Shown: positions 1 through 7,820, counted from the stretch's first letter. The stretch: DNA of 40,149 nt from Eggerthellaceae bacterium (GCA_017432445.1 JAFRJC010000101.1:1-40149), one strand, 5' to 3'. A program made the numbers and translations. The notes: generated by a model from the letters alone, not told the origin.

Positions 1-662
1 ACAGCCGTCGTGCCAACGCCCGGTTCGCCTATGAGCAGCTGATTGTTCTTCTGGCGACGGCTGAGGATCTGCATGATACGCTCAATCTCGCCCGCGCGCC
101 CGATAACCGGGTCGAGCTTGCCCTCGCGTGCCTTGCGCGTCAAATCAGTGCCGAACTCCTTCAACATGGAGTCCTGGCCCTGAGAAGAAGCCGCCTGCTG
201 GTTGCGGCCGGCGTACACGGTGCTTTGACCCACGAGGTCGTTGAGCGCGCTGCGCACGTCGTCTCCGGTCTTGCCCAGGCGGGCCAGCACGTCAAGAGCC
301 GTGCCCTCGCCCTCGCGCACGATGCCCAGGAGCAGGTGTTCGGTCGAGATGTAGCTTTGGCCCATCTGCATAGCCTCGCGCAGGGCGTTCTCCAGCACGC
401 GCTTGACGCGCGGCGTGAAGCTCAGATGTCCGGAAACGTCGGCGTCGGCGTCGATCGCCACCGTCTGGCGGATAGCTCCCACGACGTCGTCGTAACGGAC
501 CTGCAAGCGATCGAGGGCTTGCGCCGCCAATCCTTCCTTTTCTTGAATCAATCCCAACAACAGGTGCTCGGTGCCCACATAGGGCTGGTGAAGCGAGCGC
601 GCTTCATCCTGCGCCAAGACGAGCACCTTACGCGCTTTGTCTGTGAACTTCTCGAATGACAT
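1..662 (-). CDS. clpC: ATP-dependent Clp protease ATP-binding subunit ClpC (N-terminal part, cut by window edge)
   Basis: AAA+ unfoldase that feeds substrates to ClpP in the cytoplasm. Reading back from the ATG at 662 gives [20 protein letters not shown], the typical ClpC start, followed by two Clp-N repeats (each containing GTEHLLLG or STEHLLLG, about residues 25-80 and 100-150). A linker leads into the first AAA+ domain ([21 protein letters not shown]). An AAGGA ribosome site precedes the ATG. About 220 residues are present; the rest lies to the left. Oddity: the first Walker A motif reads [10 protein letters not shown], with Thr (codon ACG, bases 9-11, residue 218) where the nucleotide-binding Lys (AAG) is expected. 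A CIRCE operator upstream points to HrcA control. Family assignment is near certain from the N-domain. Confidence 0.95.
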   Translation of the reverse strand, partial: MSFEKFTDKARKVLVLAQDEARSLHQPYVGTEHLLLGLIQEKEGLAAQALDRLQVRYDDVVGAIRQTVAIDADADVSGHLSFTPRVKRVLENALREAMQMGQSYISTEHLLLGIVREGEGTALDVLARLGKTGDDVRSALNDLVGQSTVYAGRNQQAASSQGQDSMLKEFGTDLTRKAREGKLDPVIGRAGEIERIMQILSRRQKNNQLLIGEPGVGTTA

Positions 663-698
663 ACGTATCCTTACTCGCGTTTTCTAGTCCCGAGAATA

Positions 699-725
699 GT
701 AGCACTCCCCCGCTGGGAGTGCTAA
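699..725. promoter_or_regulatory. CIRCE element (HrcA operator) upstream of clpC
   Basis: An inverted repeat of 9 bp arms with a 9 bp spacer: GTAGCACTC, nine bases, GAGTGCTAA. The consensus CIRCE is TTAGCACTC-N9-GAGTGCTAA, so only the outermost base of one arm differs. It lies 37 bp before the clpC ATG and just downstream of a plausible promoter, where bound HrcA would block transcription until heat or misfolded protein titrates GroEL. No hrcA gene is in the window. Confidence 0.92.
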
Positions 726-739
726 TCTGACACTTTCTT

Positions 740-768
740 GTTATAAAACCTTATAGCAGACGAATAAA
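740..768 (-). promoter_or_regulatory. Probable clpC promoter
   Basis: On the minus strand, TTTATT (-35) and TATAAC (-10) are separated by 17 bp, and the CIRCE operator falls about 15-40 bp downstream of the -10. The -35 box is a weak match; the position relative to CIRCE is the main support. Confidence 0.5.
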
Positions 769-780
769 GTCTGAAGCCTG

Positions 781-804
781 ATCGCTTACCCAGGGGTGAG
801 CGAT
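781..804 (-). terminator. Hairpin after lysS, possible terminator
   Basis: ATCGCTTACC and GGTGAGCGAT form a 10 bp stem (one G-U pair) with a CAGG loop, 17 bp past the lysS stop. The run of T that normally follows is weak, so termination may be partial. It separates lysS from the CIRCE-controlled clpC. Confidence 0.45.
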
Positions 805-820
805 TGCCTGCTCGAAACAG

Positions 821-2323
821 CTATACCTCATCCCTCATGAGGGGGAACAGCAGCACGTCGCGGATGGAGTCGCTGTCGGTGAGCAGCATCACCAAACGGT
901 CGATGCCGATGCCGATGCCTCCAGCGGGCGGCATGCCGTACTCGAGCGCGCGGATGTAGTCGGCGTCATAGCCCATGGCCTCGTCGTCGTAATCCTTGGC
1001 CGCCACCTGTGCGTGGAAACGCTCGGCCTGGTCGATGGGGTCGTTGAGCTCATTGAAGGCGTTAGCATACTCGTGCCCGCAGATGTAGAGCTCGAAACGG
1101 TCGGTGACATCGGGGTTCTCGGGCTTCTTCTTGGCCAGGGGCGAGATCTCGACCGGATGGTCGGTGACGAAGATGGGCTGGATGAGCTTGTCCTCGCAGG
1201 TCTCCTCGAAGATCTCGGAGATGAGTTTGCCCTTGCCCCACATCTGCTCGACCTCGACGCCCACGCGCTTGGCGATGGCGCGCAGATCCTCGATGCTGCG
1301 GTCGAACGAAATCTCCTCGCCTGCGCCCTCGCTTGCGAGCTCCATCATCGTCTTGCGCGGCCACGGGCCCTCGAGGTTGATTTCAGTCCCCTGATAGGGA
1401 ACGCGCAGCGTGCCGCAAGCGGCAAGCGCGGCGGCCTGGATAACGCCTTCGGCCAGCTGCATCATGCCCTCGAGATCGGAGAATGCGCAGTAGGCCTCCA
1501 TCGTCGTGAACTCGGGGTTGTGCGTCTGGTCCATGCCCTCGTTGCGGAAGATGCGCCCCAGCTCGTACACGCGCTCGAACCCGCCCACCAGCAAGCGCTT
1601 CAGCGGCAGCTCGGTGGCGATGCGCAGGTAGTAGTCGCGGTCGAGGGCGTTGAGATGCGTGACGAAGGGACGCGCGTTGGCGCCGCCCATGATGGACTGC
1701 AAAAACGGCGTCTCGACCTCGTAGTAGCCCAGCTCGTCTTCCATGTAGCGACGGATGGCCGAAACGATCTTCGAGCGCTTCTCGAAGGTGGTGCGGACCT
1801 CGGGGTTCGCGATGAGGTCGACGTAGCGCTGGCGATAGCGGATCTCCTTGTCGGCAAGGCCGTGGAACTTCTCGGGCAGCGGGCGCAGCGACTTGCTCAA
1901 CAGCTCGAAGCGCTCGACGGCCACCGACAGCTGTCCGCGGCGCGTCTTCATGACCGTGCCCCAGACGCCGATCCAGTCGCCCACGTCAAGATCCTTCATC
2001 TGTGCGTATGCGTCCTCGCCGAGCACGTTGATGCGGCAGAACAGCTGGATTTCGCCTGTCGCGTCGCGCATCGTGAAGAAGCTCACCTTGCCCTGGACGC
2101 GCTTTGCCATGAGACGACCGCACATGCGAACGGCGTCTTCGGTCGATTCGCCATCCGCCAGATGCGCATAGCCTGCATCGATGTCTGCGGCGCGGTGCGA
2201 GTAGTCGAACGCGTGCCCGTAGGGATTTTCCCCAGCATCGATCAGCGCCTGGCGCTTGGCCTTGCGCACCTCGATCGGATCGTCTTCGATTTCTGTAGCT
2301 TGGATTTGTGCTTCCTCTGACAT
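821..2323 (-). CDS. lysS: Lysyl-tRNA synthetase, class II
   Basis: Charges tRNA-Lys with lysine using ATP. The 500-residue product has an OB-fold anticodon-binding domain (about 65-145) and a class II catalytic core. Motif 2 is visible as GRIFRNEGMDQTHNPEF (about 256-272) and motif 3 as GIGIGIDRLVML (about 469-480); length is normal for the family. The start at 2323 (MSEEAQIQ) is chosen because GGAAGAAG lies seven bases before it, whereas the in-frame ATG fifteen bases further upstream has no ribosome site. It lies downstream of greA in the same direction, with a 180 bp spacer that carries a hairpin, so it may have its own promoter. Confidence 0.97.
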   Translation of the reverse strand: MSEEAQIQATEIEDDPIEVRKAKRQALIDAGENPYGHAFDYSHRAADIDAGYAHLADGESTEDAVRMCGRLMAKRVQGKVSFFTMRDATGEIQLFCRINVLGEDAYAQMKDLDVGDWIGVWGTVMKTRRGQLSVAVERFELLSKSLRPLPEKFHGLADKEIRYRQRYVDLIANPEVRTTFEKRSKIVSAIRRYMEDELGYYEVETPFLQSIMGGANARPFVTHLNALDRDYYLRIATELPLKRLLVGGFERVYELGRIFRNEGMDQTHNPEFTTMEAYCAFSDLEGMMQLAEGVIQAAALAACGTLRVPYQGTEINLEGPWPRKTMMELASEGAGEEISFDRSIEDLRAIAKRVGVEVEQMWGKGKLISEIFEETCEDKLIQPIFVTDHPVEISPLAKKKPENPDVTDRFELYICGHEYANAFNELNDPIDQAERFHAQVAAKDYDDEAMGYDADYIRALEYGMPPAGGIGIGIDRLVMLLTDSDSIRDVLLFPLMRDEV

Positions 2324-2477
2324 GATTGCTTCTTCCATGTGATTAAATCTGAAACTTGCCTTGCTGATGAACGAAGCAAGCGGCGTCCAGGTGCTCTATC
2401 TCGGCCTTAGCGAACAATTCGAGAAGTCGTTCGAAAAGCCGAAATGAGCGCATGGGCGCCGCGCAACGTGCTGGTGT

Positions 2478-2500
2478 TTCGCCGTTCTGCAAACGGCGAA
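2478..2500 (-). terminator. Hairpin just past greA, possible weak terminator
   Basis: TTCGCCGTT and AACGGCGAA make a perfect 9 bp stem around a 5-base loop, starting 4 bases after the greA stop. No T-run follows, so it may be an mRNA 3' stabiliser or partial terminator rather than a full stop. The remaining spacer up to lysS shows nothing else convincing. Confidence 0.4.
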
Positions 2501-2503
2501 GTA

Positions 2504-2974
2504 CTAATGCTCGATCTTGAGGATGTCCATCTCGATCACGCGGCCGGTAGGACCGGTGGTTTCGATATGGTCACCCTTCTTCTTGCCGATGAGCGCGGCA
2601 CCAACGGGCGATTCGTTGGATATCTTGCCGGAAGCGACATCGCTTTCGGCAGCGCCGACGATCGTGAACACGCGCTCGCGCCCTTCCATATCGACCGTCA
2701 CGGTCGAGCCGATGTTCACCTTGTTGGAACGCTTCGGCGCATTCACGACGGTAGCCTCGGAGAGGATGCGGGTGATCTCGGCGATGCGCGCCTCCATCAT
2801 GCCCTGCTCGTTCTTGGCGTCATCGTATTCCGAGTTCTCGGAGATGTCGCCGAACTCGCGCGCCACCTTGATGCGCTCGCCGATTTCGACGCGCTTCTCG
2901 GTTTCGAGGTAATGCAGCTCTTCCTCGAGTTTGGCGCGACCCTCTGCCGTCAGAATGAACTTGTCGTTTGCCAT
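2504..2974 (-). CDS. greA: Transcription elongation factor GreA
   Basis: Binds the RNA polymerase secondary channel and stimulates cleavage of backtracked transcripts. The 156-residue product has the expected N-terminal antiparallel coiled coil (about 1-75). That segment carries the signature FGDISENSEYDDAKNEQ, including the acidic tip residues needed for cleavage. A C-terminal FKBP-like domain follows (about 80-156, with SPVGAALIGKKKGD). AGAAGGACAGC precedes the ATG. It lies 29 bp downstream of tatA in the same direction, so co-transcription is likely. Confidence 0.97.
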   Translation of the reverse strand: MANDKFILTAEGRAKLEEELHYLETEKRVEIGERIKVAREFGDISENSEYDDAKNEQGMMEARIAEITRILSEATVVNAPKRSNKVNIGSTVTVDMEGRERVFTIVGAAESDVASGKISNESPVGAALIGKKKGDHIETTGPTGRVIEMDILKIEH

Positions 2975-3003
2975 GTGCTGTCCTTCTCTAGCGGGAAAAG
3001 TAC

Positions 3004-3285
3004 CTACTCGACGGGCTTCTCGTCTTCGGAGAGGCCTTCGGCGGATTGAGCCTGTTCCTTTTCGGCTGCTGCCGCCTCTTCCACGCGCTCGGCTTCGGAT
3101 TCCTCGAACTTCGCGTCGATTTTCTCCTTGCCGGCTTCGACACCCTGCTCAACGCCCTTGCGCAAGCCGGAAACTCCCTTGCCCAGCGCCTTGCCGAGCT
3201 TCGGCAGCTGCTTAGGGCCGAAGATGAGAAGCACGATCACAAGGATGATGACGAGCTCAAGGCCACCCATGCCAAAAATCTTCAT
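3004..3285 (-). CDS. tatA: Twin-arginine translocase subunit TatA/TatE family
   Basis: Pore-forming subunit of the Tat system, which exports folded, often cofactor-bearing proteins. The 93-residue product has a short membrane helix (about 8-24, LELVIILVIVLLIFG), the conserved FGPKQLPKLGKALG hinge and amphipathic helix (22-50), and a highly charged acidic tail. It starts MKIFGMGG, with AGGAGG upstream. tatC is not in the window. No terminator separates it from greA, and it may also receive readthrough from the tRNA gene upstream. Confidence 0.92.
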   Translation of the reverse strand: MKIFGMGGLELVIILVIVLLIFGPKQLPKLGKALGKGVSGLRKGVEQGVEAGKEKIDAKFEESEAERVEEAAAAEKEQAQSAEGLSEDEKPVE

Positions 3286-3327
3286 CGCATCCTCCTAGCG
3301 GCACGTCCGATCATTGCCAATGCTAAG

Positions 3328-3362
3328 AAAAAAGGGATGGATCCGAAGAATACATCCCTTTT
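3328..3362 (-). terminator. Rho-independent terminator of tRNA-Pro
   Basis: On the minus strand AAAAGGGATG pairs perfectly with CATCCCTTTT (10 bp, 13-base loop), ending in six T. It starts 9 bases past the tRNA 3' end. The U-tract is on the minus strand, so the tRNA is its client. Only about 40 bp remain before tatA, so tatA relies on a compact promoter here or on readthrough. Confidence 0.85.
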
Positions 3363-3370
3363 GCCCTCAA

Positions 3371-3447
3371 TGGTCGGCGCGACTGGATTTGAACCAGCGA
3401 CCTCTGCGTCCCGAACGCAGCGCTCTACCAAGCTGAGCCACGCGCCG
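3371..3447 (-). tRNA. tRNA-Pro (anticodon CGG)
   Basis: A complete 77-nt cloverleaf on the minus strand. The acceptor stem CGGCGCG pairs with CGCGCCG, with discriminator A and an encoded CCA. The D arm contains AGCTTGGTAGA. The anticodon stem CTGCG/CGCAG encloses the loop TTCGGGA, giving anticodon CGG for codon CCG. The T arm contains GGTTCAAATCC. The CCG-decoding isoacceptor is expected in a high-GC genome. It is a single-gene unit with its own promoter and terminator. Confidence 0.97.
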
Positions 3448-3469
3448 ATGCTGTTTGACAGCGCGTGAA

Positions 3470-3498
3470 ATACTAACACAACTCTTGGTAACGGTTAA
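3470..3498 (-). promoter_or_regulatory. Probable tRNA-Pro promoter
   Basis: TTAACC (-35), a 17 bp spacer and TAGTAT (-10) on the minus strand, about 23 bp before the tRNA 5' end. Each box matches consensus at four of six positions. Confidence 0.5.
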
Positions 3499-3639
3499 GG
3501 TAATTTTTCGTGTTTGGTACGTGATTCGCCCTATTCACCACACGTCGTTCACATTGCTTGCGTAGGCTTTCGGGAAAGCGCAGCCCCAGATGCCGAATAC
3601 TTCGGCAAGGCTGCGAAATCAACGCGTCAAGGAGTTTCC

Positions 3640-4143
3640 TTGGAGAAGAAAACCGCAGTTCGCATTGTCACCTTGGCAATCGTGTTCATCCTGCTCGCCG
3701 GCGTAGCCTGCTTGGGGCTCGTTATGTGCTCATCCGAGACCCCGTTCGAGGGAATGCGCACCGCAACCATAAACGGGATTTTGGATCGGAGCGGCGCGAA
3801 GGAGCGCCTCGAAGCGGAAATGTACGCTCACGCTGACGACGTGGCAGAAAGCGCAGGCATACCCGTAGAGCTGGTGAACACGGGTATCGAGATGCTGAAC
3901 GTCACCGAATGGAAGGCCGTCGACCTGCCCGCCGATGCCGAGGAAACCGCGACGTTTAGGACCCAATACCGCGATCAGCAGGTCACATTGACCACCTATG
4001 ACGATCCATCCCTGGTGACGTTGGGAATCTGGAACCAGAGCGTCTGCTTTAAGGTGCCCGAATCCACGCAGACGTTCACCACGCTCGCCCCTTATGCCTC
4101 AAGTCTGCAGGACCTGGGATTGCTCAGCGCGCAAGGGTTATAA
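3640..4143 (+). CDS. Small membrane-anchored protein of unknown function
   Basis: I do not recognise a family. The start is set at a TTG at 3640 because AAGGAG lies six bases before it; the longer reading frame upstream has no ribosome site and an unconvincing sequence. The 167-residue product begins MEKKTAVRIV, has one hydrophobic helix (about 7-29, TLAIVFILLAGVACLGLVM), and then a polar domain of about 135 residues with alternating beta-like segments. Topology is likely cytoplasmic N-terminus with an extracytoplasmic C-terminal domain. A Cys at the end of the helix (MCSS) could suggest a lipoprotein, but the preceding residues do not form a clean lipobox. It is the only plus-strand gene in this part and converges on coaD. 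Confidence 0.75.
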   Translation: MEKKTAVRIVTLAIVFILLAGVACLGLVMCSSETPFEGMRTATINGILDRSGAKERLEAEMYAHADDVAESAGIPVELVNTGIEMLNVTEWKAVDLPADAEETATFRTQYRDQQVTLTTYDDPSLVTLGIWNQSVCFKVPESTQTFTTLAPYASSLQDLGLLSAQGL

Positions 4144-4174
4144 ACGATACAGACGAAACGTGCCGCACGCCGCA

Positions 4175-4654
4175 CTATTTGGCGAACTTGCGGGCTAGCG
4201 CCTCGGCGACATGCGGCGGAACGAACTGGTCGACGGGACTACCAAAGCTGGAAAGCTCGCGAACGATCGAAGACGAGAGGTACATGTACTGCGGCGGGGA
4301 CATGATGAAGACCGTCTCCAGCTCATGGGCGAGCTCGTAGTTGAGAGCTGCCTGCTGGAACTCGTACTCGAAATCCGTGATGGCGCGCAGACCCTTCACG
4401 AGCACTTGCGCCTCGTTCGCGCGGGCAAAGTCTACGAGCAATCCCGAGAAGGGCTCGACGCGGACGTTTGAAAGATGCGCTGTGGCCTCACGTGCCAGCT
4501 CGGCGCGTTCCTCGAGGGTGAAAAGCGGGTTCTTCCCCGCGGAGGCCGCAACGGCGACGATGACCTCGTCCATAAGCTGTGCGGCGCGCGTGATCACATC
4601 CAGATGCCCGAACGTGATGGGATCGAAGGTTCCAGGTGTCACCGCGCGTTTCAT
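4175..4654 (-). CDS. coaD: Phosphopantetheine adenylyltransferase
   Basis: Penultimate step of coenzyme A synthesis: 4'-phosphopantetheine plus ATP gives dephospho-CoA. The 159-residue length is standard. It shows the nucleotidyltransferase motif TPGTFDPITFGH (6-17), Lys42, KGLR (87-90) and the C-terminal SSSIVRE (127-133) that binds ATP. The start MKRAVTPG is chosen over 50 upstream in-frame codons because GGAGACG precedes it and the extra residues match nothing in the family. It lies downstream of rsmD, the usual partner, but here the two are separated by 339 bp holding an inverted-repeat element. Confidence 0.96.
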   Translation of the reverse strand: MKRAVTPGTFDPITFGHLDVITRAAQLMDEVIVAVAASAGKNPLFTLEERAELAREATAHLSNVRVEPFSGLLVDFARANEAQVLVKGLRAITDFEYEFQQAALNYELAHELETVFIMSPPQYMYLSSSIVRELSSFGSPVDQFVPPHVAEALARKFAK

Positions 4655-4702
4655 GGACGTCTCCGTTCTGCGCCTCAGCGCCAGCTCGCTCTTGCTATGT
4701 GC

Positions 4703-4708
4703 ATTATA
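4703..4708 (-). promoter_or_regulatory. -10 box of a probable coaD promoter
   Basis: A perfect TATAAT on the minus strand, 48 bp before the coaD ATG. The -35 region at 17 bp spacing (TTTCGC) is poor. It suggests coaD is transcribed on its own rather than only through rsmD and the intervening hairpin element. Confidence 0.5.
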
Positions 4709-4790
4709 TCGAGCGCTCAGCCCTCGCGAAAGCACGATTCTTCGCAGATAGTGCATCGAAAAACCAATGCGCAATCGTTCGTAGCTGGCG

Positions 4791-4946
4791 GAGTCGAGCC
4801 GCATCCGAGGTTCTCGCGGGCTGCGAGGAGCGTAGGCGCGGCGGTAGCGAGGACTGTCTGAGGCCGCGCAGCGGCCGGGTTCCGGAGCTGCCGCGCCCTA
4901 AGCGACGAGCGGTTAGCCCGCGCGTACCTCGGATGCGGCTCGACTC
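4791..4946. repeat. Long inverted-repeat element, copy A (shares core with 40023-40149)
   Basis: It fills most of the coaD-rsmD spacer. The outer arms 4791-4811 and 4926-4946 are a perfect 21 bp inverted repeat. After a 3x3 internal loop, a second perfect 8 bp stem follows (4815-4822 with 4915-4922, CGCGGGCT/AGCCCGCG). The core 4823-4914 contains GGCGCGGC able to pair with GCCGCGCC, and an apical GGCCGC-GCA-GCGGCC hairpin. The core starts GCGAGGAGC and ends GCGACGAGCGGTT, and the same core occurs inverted at the right end of the window. No open reading frame or transposase is inside. Confidence 0.85.
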
Positions 4947-4993
4947 GGCCAGCCAACAGACAGTAACCGCGATATTAATGGCCTGTCTTTGTG

Positions 4994-5569
4994 TTATGGA
5001 GCAATGGCAATGGTCACGCCGGTCTTGCCGTACTTCTTCGTCGTCTCCACCTCGTAGCCGAACTCCCCAAGCACCGCGCCAACCTCCGACGCATCCTTGA
5101 GGGCATGCTCGTATACGATGATTGCCTCGGGAGCAAGGGCGCCTGAAGAGCGCATAGACTCGACCATCTGCAGCACCTTCGATGCTTCGAAGGCATAGGG
5201 AGGATCGAGGAACACGAGGTCGAAGGACCCCTGGGTAGCTGTGGGCGGATGGGACAAGATGTCGCGGCGTACCACCGACGCCTTTCCCTCCTCGAGCTTG
5301 CAGCTTGAGATGTTGCGTTTCAGGACGGCGACCGCCTTGTCGGCGCGCTCGAAGAAGACCGCGCGCGCAGCCCCGCGGGACAGCGCCTCTATGCCAAGTG
5401 CGCCCGAACCGGCGAAAGCGTCGAGGACCACTGCTCCGTCGAAACCGCCTCGCAGGCTGTACAAAGAGCTGAAGAGCGCTTCCCGTACGCGATCGGTCGT
5501 CGGGCGCGTATCCTCCCCTGTCGGCGCATCTATCGTCTTGCCCCGCAAGCTGCCTGCCACTATCCGCAT
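4994..5569 (-). CDS. rsmD: 16S rRNA (guanine966-N2)-methyltransferase RsmD
   Basis: SAM-dependent methylation of G966 in 16S rRNA. The 191-residue Rossmann-fold protein shows the SAM-binding motif LDAFAGSGALGIEALSRG (49-66) and the catalytic motif DPPY (122-125), typical of N-methylation of bases. The N-terminus MRIVAGSLRGKTI and TRPTTDRVREALF (21-33) are family signatures. GGAGTAGGGT lies just before the ATG. It lies 49 bp downstream of recG in the same direction, so the pair is probably one transcript. Confidence 0.96.
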   Translation of the reverse strand: MRIVAGSLRGKTIDAPTGEDTRPTTDRVREALFSSLYSLRGGFDGAVVLDAFAGSGALGIEALSRGAARAVFFERADKAVAVLKRNISSCKLEEGKASVVRRDILSHPPTATQGSFDLVFLDPPYAFEASKVLQMVESMRSSGALAPEAIIVYEHALKDASEVGAVLGEFGYEVETTKKYGKTGVTIAIAP

Positions 5570-5618
5570 ACCCTACTCCATTCGAAATGCCATTAGAGAG
5601 AACTAGCCCCTTTAACGA

Positions 5619-7820
5619 TTATCCTCCGACCACCTCGTGGGCGGTGCGGTAGACGACGCGCGCTTCGCGGGCCAAGGCCCGGTACTGGTCGGACTCCAAC
5701 TCGGGATCCTCCTGCAGGATAGCGCGCGCATCGGCATGGGCGGCTTCGATGAGCGCGCCGTCGCGCACGACGTTCACCAACTTGAGAAGCGAAGCCCCGT
5801 GCTGGCGGTTGCCCAGAATGTCGCCTTCGCGCCGCAGCGACAGGTCGTAAGCGGCCAGTTCGAAGCCATCGTCGGTGCGCTGCATGGCCGAAAGGCGCTC
5901 GAGCGCAGCTTCCTTCTTCGTGCCTGATATCAGGTGCATCTCTCCCGGCAGGTCGCCTCGACCCACGCGACCGCGCAGCTGGTGGAGCTGCGAGAGACCG
6001 AAACGGTCTGCATCCTCCACGATCATGACGGTGGCACCTGGCACGTCCACGCCCACCTCGATGACGGTCGTGGCAACGAGCACGTCGATTTCACCCGAGC
6101 GGAAGCCGTCCATGACCTCCTGCTTTTTCGCGGCGGGAAGCTTGCCGTGCACGAGGCCCACCCGATAGTCCACGAACACCTTCGACTGGAGGAACTCGGC
6201 TTCGTCCTCCGCAGCGCGGGCATTGCCTCCCTTCATATCCGATTCGTCTTCGATGGCTATCGAGGCGAACTCGTATACGTCTTCATCCTCGCCGCCCTTG
6301 CTGCCCTCGCCGGCATCTTCTGACCTTTTCTCGCCAACGAGCGGACACACGATGTAAACCTGCTCGCCGCGAGCGCATGCCGCGAGGGCGGCATCATAGG
6401 CAACGCCCCTGTTCGCATACGTGTGCAGGTAGGTCTTGCGCGGTGCCGTGGCGCGCGGACGCTCCTTTATATAGGAAAGGGTGAGGTTGCCGAATAGCGC
6501 GAGCGCAAGAGACCGCGGAATCGGCGTAGCGGTGAGGAAGAGCGCATCGGGGCACGACCCCTTTGCGAGCAGCGCTGCGCGTTGATCGACACCGAATCGC
6601 TGCTGCTCGTCGATGACCGCAAGCGTGCAGTTGGCGCACACGACGTCGGGCTCGATGAGTGCATGCGTCCCGAACAGCACGTCGAGCTCTCCTGACGCCA
6701 GCCTTCCGAGCAGCTCCCCTCGCTCGTCGGCGGAGGTCGATCCCGTGAGCACCCCGCTGTTCACGCCCACTTCTGCCAGAAGCGGACCCAAGCTCGCCGC
6801 ATGCTGGCGCGCCAGTATCTCGGTCGGGGCCATGAACAGGGCCTGTCCCCCGCTGTCGGCGGCAGCCGCCAGCGCGAAAGCCGAAACGATCGTCTTGCCC
6901 GTTCCAACATCGCCCAGCAGCAGGTGGTTTGCAGCTTCGGGAGCCGCCATCCGCGCCAGGATCTCGTCCCGCGCGCGTTGCTGCTCGCCTGTCAGGGCGA
7001 AGGGAATCGCAGCGTTCAAAGCTGACACGCAAGGCCCGTCCACGCAATGCGAGACGGGTTCAAGGCCCTCGCTGCGGCGTGCCCCCTCTTGCATGAGCAT
7101 CAGCTCAAGCAACAGGACCTCTTCGTACGCCAAGCGCCGACGCGCCTGGACCTGCTCGTCCATCGTATGGGGAAAATGGATACATGAGAGGGCGTTGTTC
7201 CTGCTCATGAGACGATACTTGGCCCGAAGCGCCACGGGGAGCGGATCGAGCACGCCTTCGGCCTCCTCCAGCGCGTTGGCGACGAGGCGCCTCATCATAC
7301 CCACCTTGATCGCACCGGTAGCAGGATGCACGGGGATGATCATGCCATGGAAATCGGAGCCCCCATCCTCCAGAACCTCGATGTAGGGGTTGGTCATGCG
7401 CTTGAAGCCGTAGTTGAACTCAACCGTTCCCGAAACCGCAACCGTCATACCCGCTTTGAGCTGGTCTGCGAGCCAGGGCTGGCGAAACGCCGTGACGATG
7501 AGCGTGCCCGTCCCATCGACGAGGGTCACCTCGGCAAGGGCGAGGCGGGGCTTGGGCTTTTTCAGCTTCACCTCGTAAACACTCGCGCGCATGGTGCACG
7601 ACTGCCCAATACGCGCGCCTGCTATGGTGCTGACCTGGGACATATCGATGTAGCGATGAGGATAGTTGCTCAGCAGGTCGCGCACGGTGGCTATGTTCAG
7701 CTTGGCGAGCGCCGTCGCCCGCTTGGGGCTGACCATGCGCACCGAGGTCACCGGCGCATCCAACGCCAGCGTTGCCTTCATGCGATCGATCGCATCCCGT
7801 CGTGAACTCGTTTTCCCCAT
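5619..7820 (-). CDS. recG: ATP-dependent DNA helicase RecG
   Basis: Remodels stalled forks and Holliday junctions. The 733-residue product has an N-terminal wedge/OB domain (about 55-160) and helicase domains with Walker A GDVGTGKT (303-310), motif II DEQQ (404-407), motif III ATPIPRS (431-437) and motif VI QLHQLRGRVGRG (611-622). A RecG-specific C-terminus follows (GDILGNRQHG, 667-676). Two oddities: motif II reads DEQQ, not the common DEQH, and an acidic stretch of about 45 residues (498-545, rich in Glu and Asp) is inserted in the second helicase domain. The start at 7820 has only a weak ribosome site; Met14 is an alternative. A hairpin separates it from fakA upstream. Confidence 0.96.
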   Translation of the reverse strand: MGKTSSRRDAIDRMKATLALDAPVTSVRMVSPKRATALAKLNIATVRDLLSNYPHRYIDMSQVSTIAGARIGQSCTMRASVYEVKLKKPKPRLALAEVTLVDGTGTLIVTAFRQPWLADQLKAGMTVAVSGTVEFNYGFKRMTNPYIEVLEDGGSDFHGMIIPVHPATGAIKVGMMRRLVANALEEAEGVLDPLPVALRAKYRLMSRNNALSCIHFPHTMDEQVQARRRLAYEEVLLLELMLMQEGARRSEGLEPVSHCVDGPCVSALNAAIPFALTGEQQRARDEILARMAAPEAANHLLLGDVGTGKTIVSAFALAAAADSGGQALFMAPTEILARQHAASLGPLLAEVGVNSGVLTGSTSADERGELLGRLASGELDVLFGTHALIEPDVVCANCTLAVIDEQQRFGVDQRAALLAKGSCPDALFLTATPIPRSLALALFGNLTLSYIKERPRATAPRKTYLHTYANRGVAYDAALAACARGEQVYIVCPLVGEKRSEDAGEGSKGGEDEDVYEFASIAIEDESDMKGGNARAAEDEAEFLQSKVFVDYRVGLVHGKLPAAKKQEVMDGFRSGEIDVLVATTVIEVGVDVPGATVMIVEDADRFGLSQLHQLRGRVGRGDLPGEMHLISGTKKEAALERLSAMQRTDDGFELAAYDLSLRREGDILGNRQHGASLLKLVNVVRDGALIEAAHADARAILQEDPELESDQYRALAREARVVYRTAHEVVGG

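Noticed and set aside
2367..2447. A 26-codon plus-strand frame (MNEASGVQVL...) in the greA-lysS spacer
   Set aside because: No ribosome site or promoter; length is within chance expectation.
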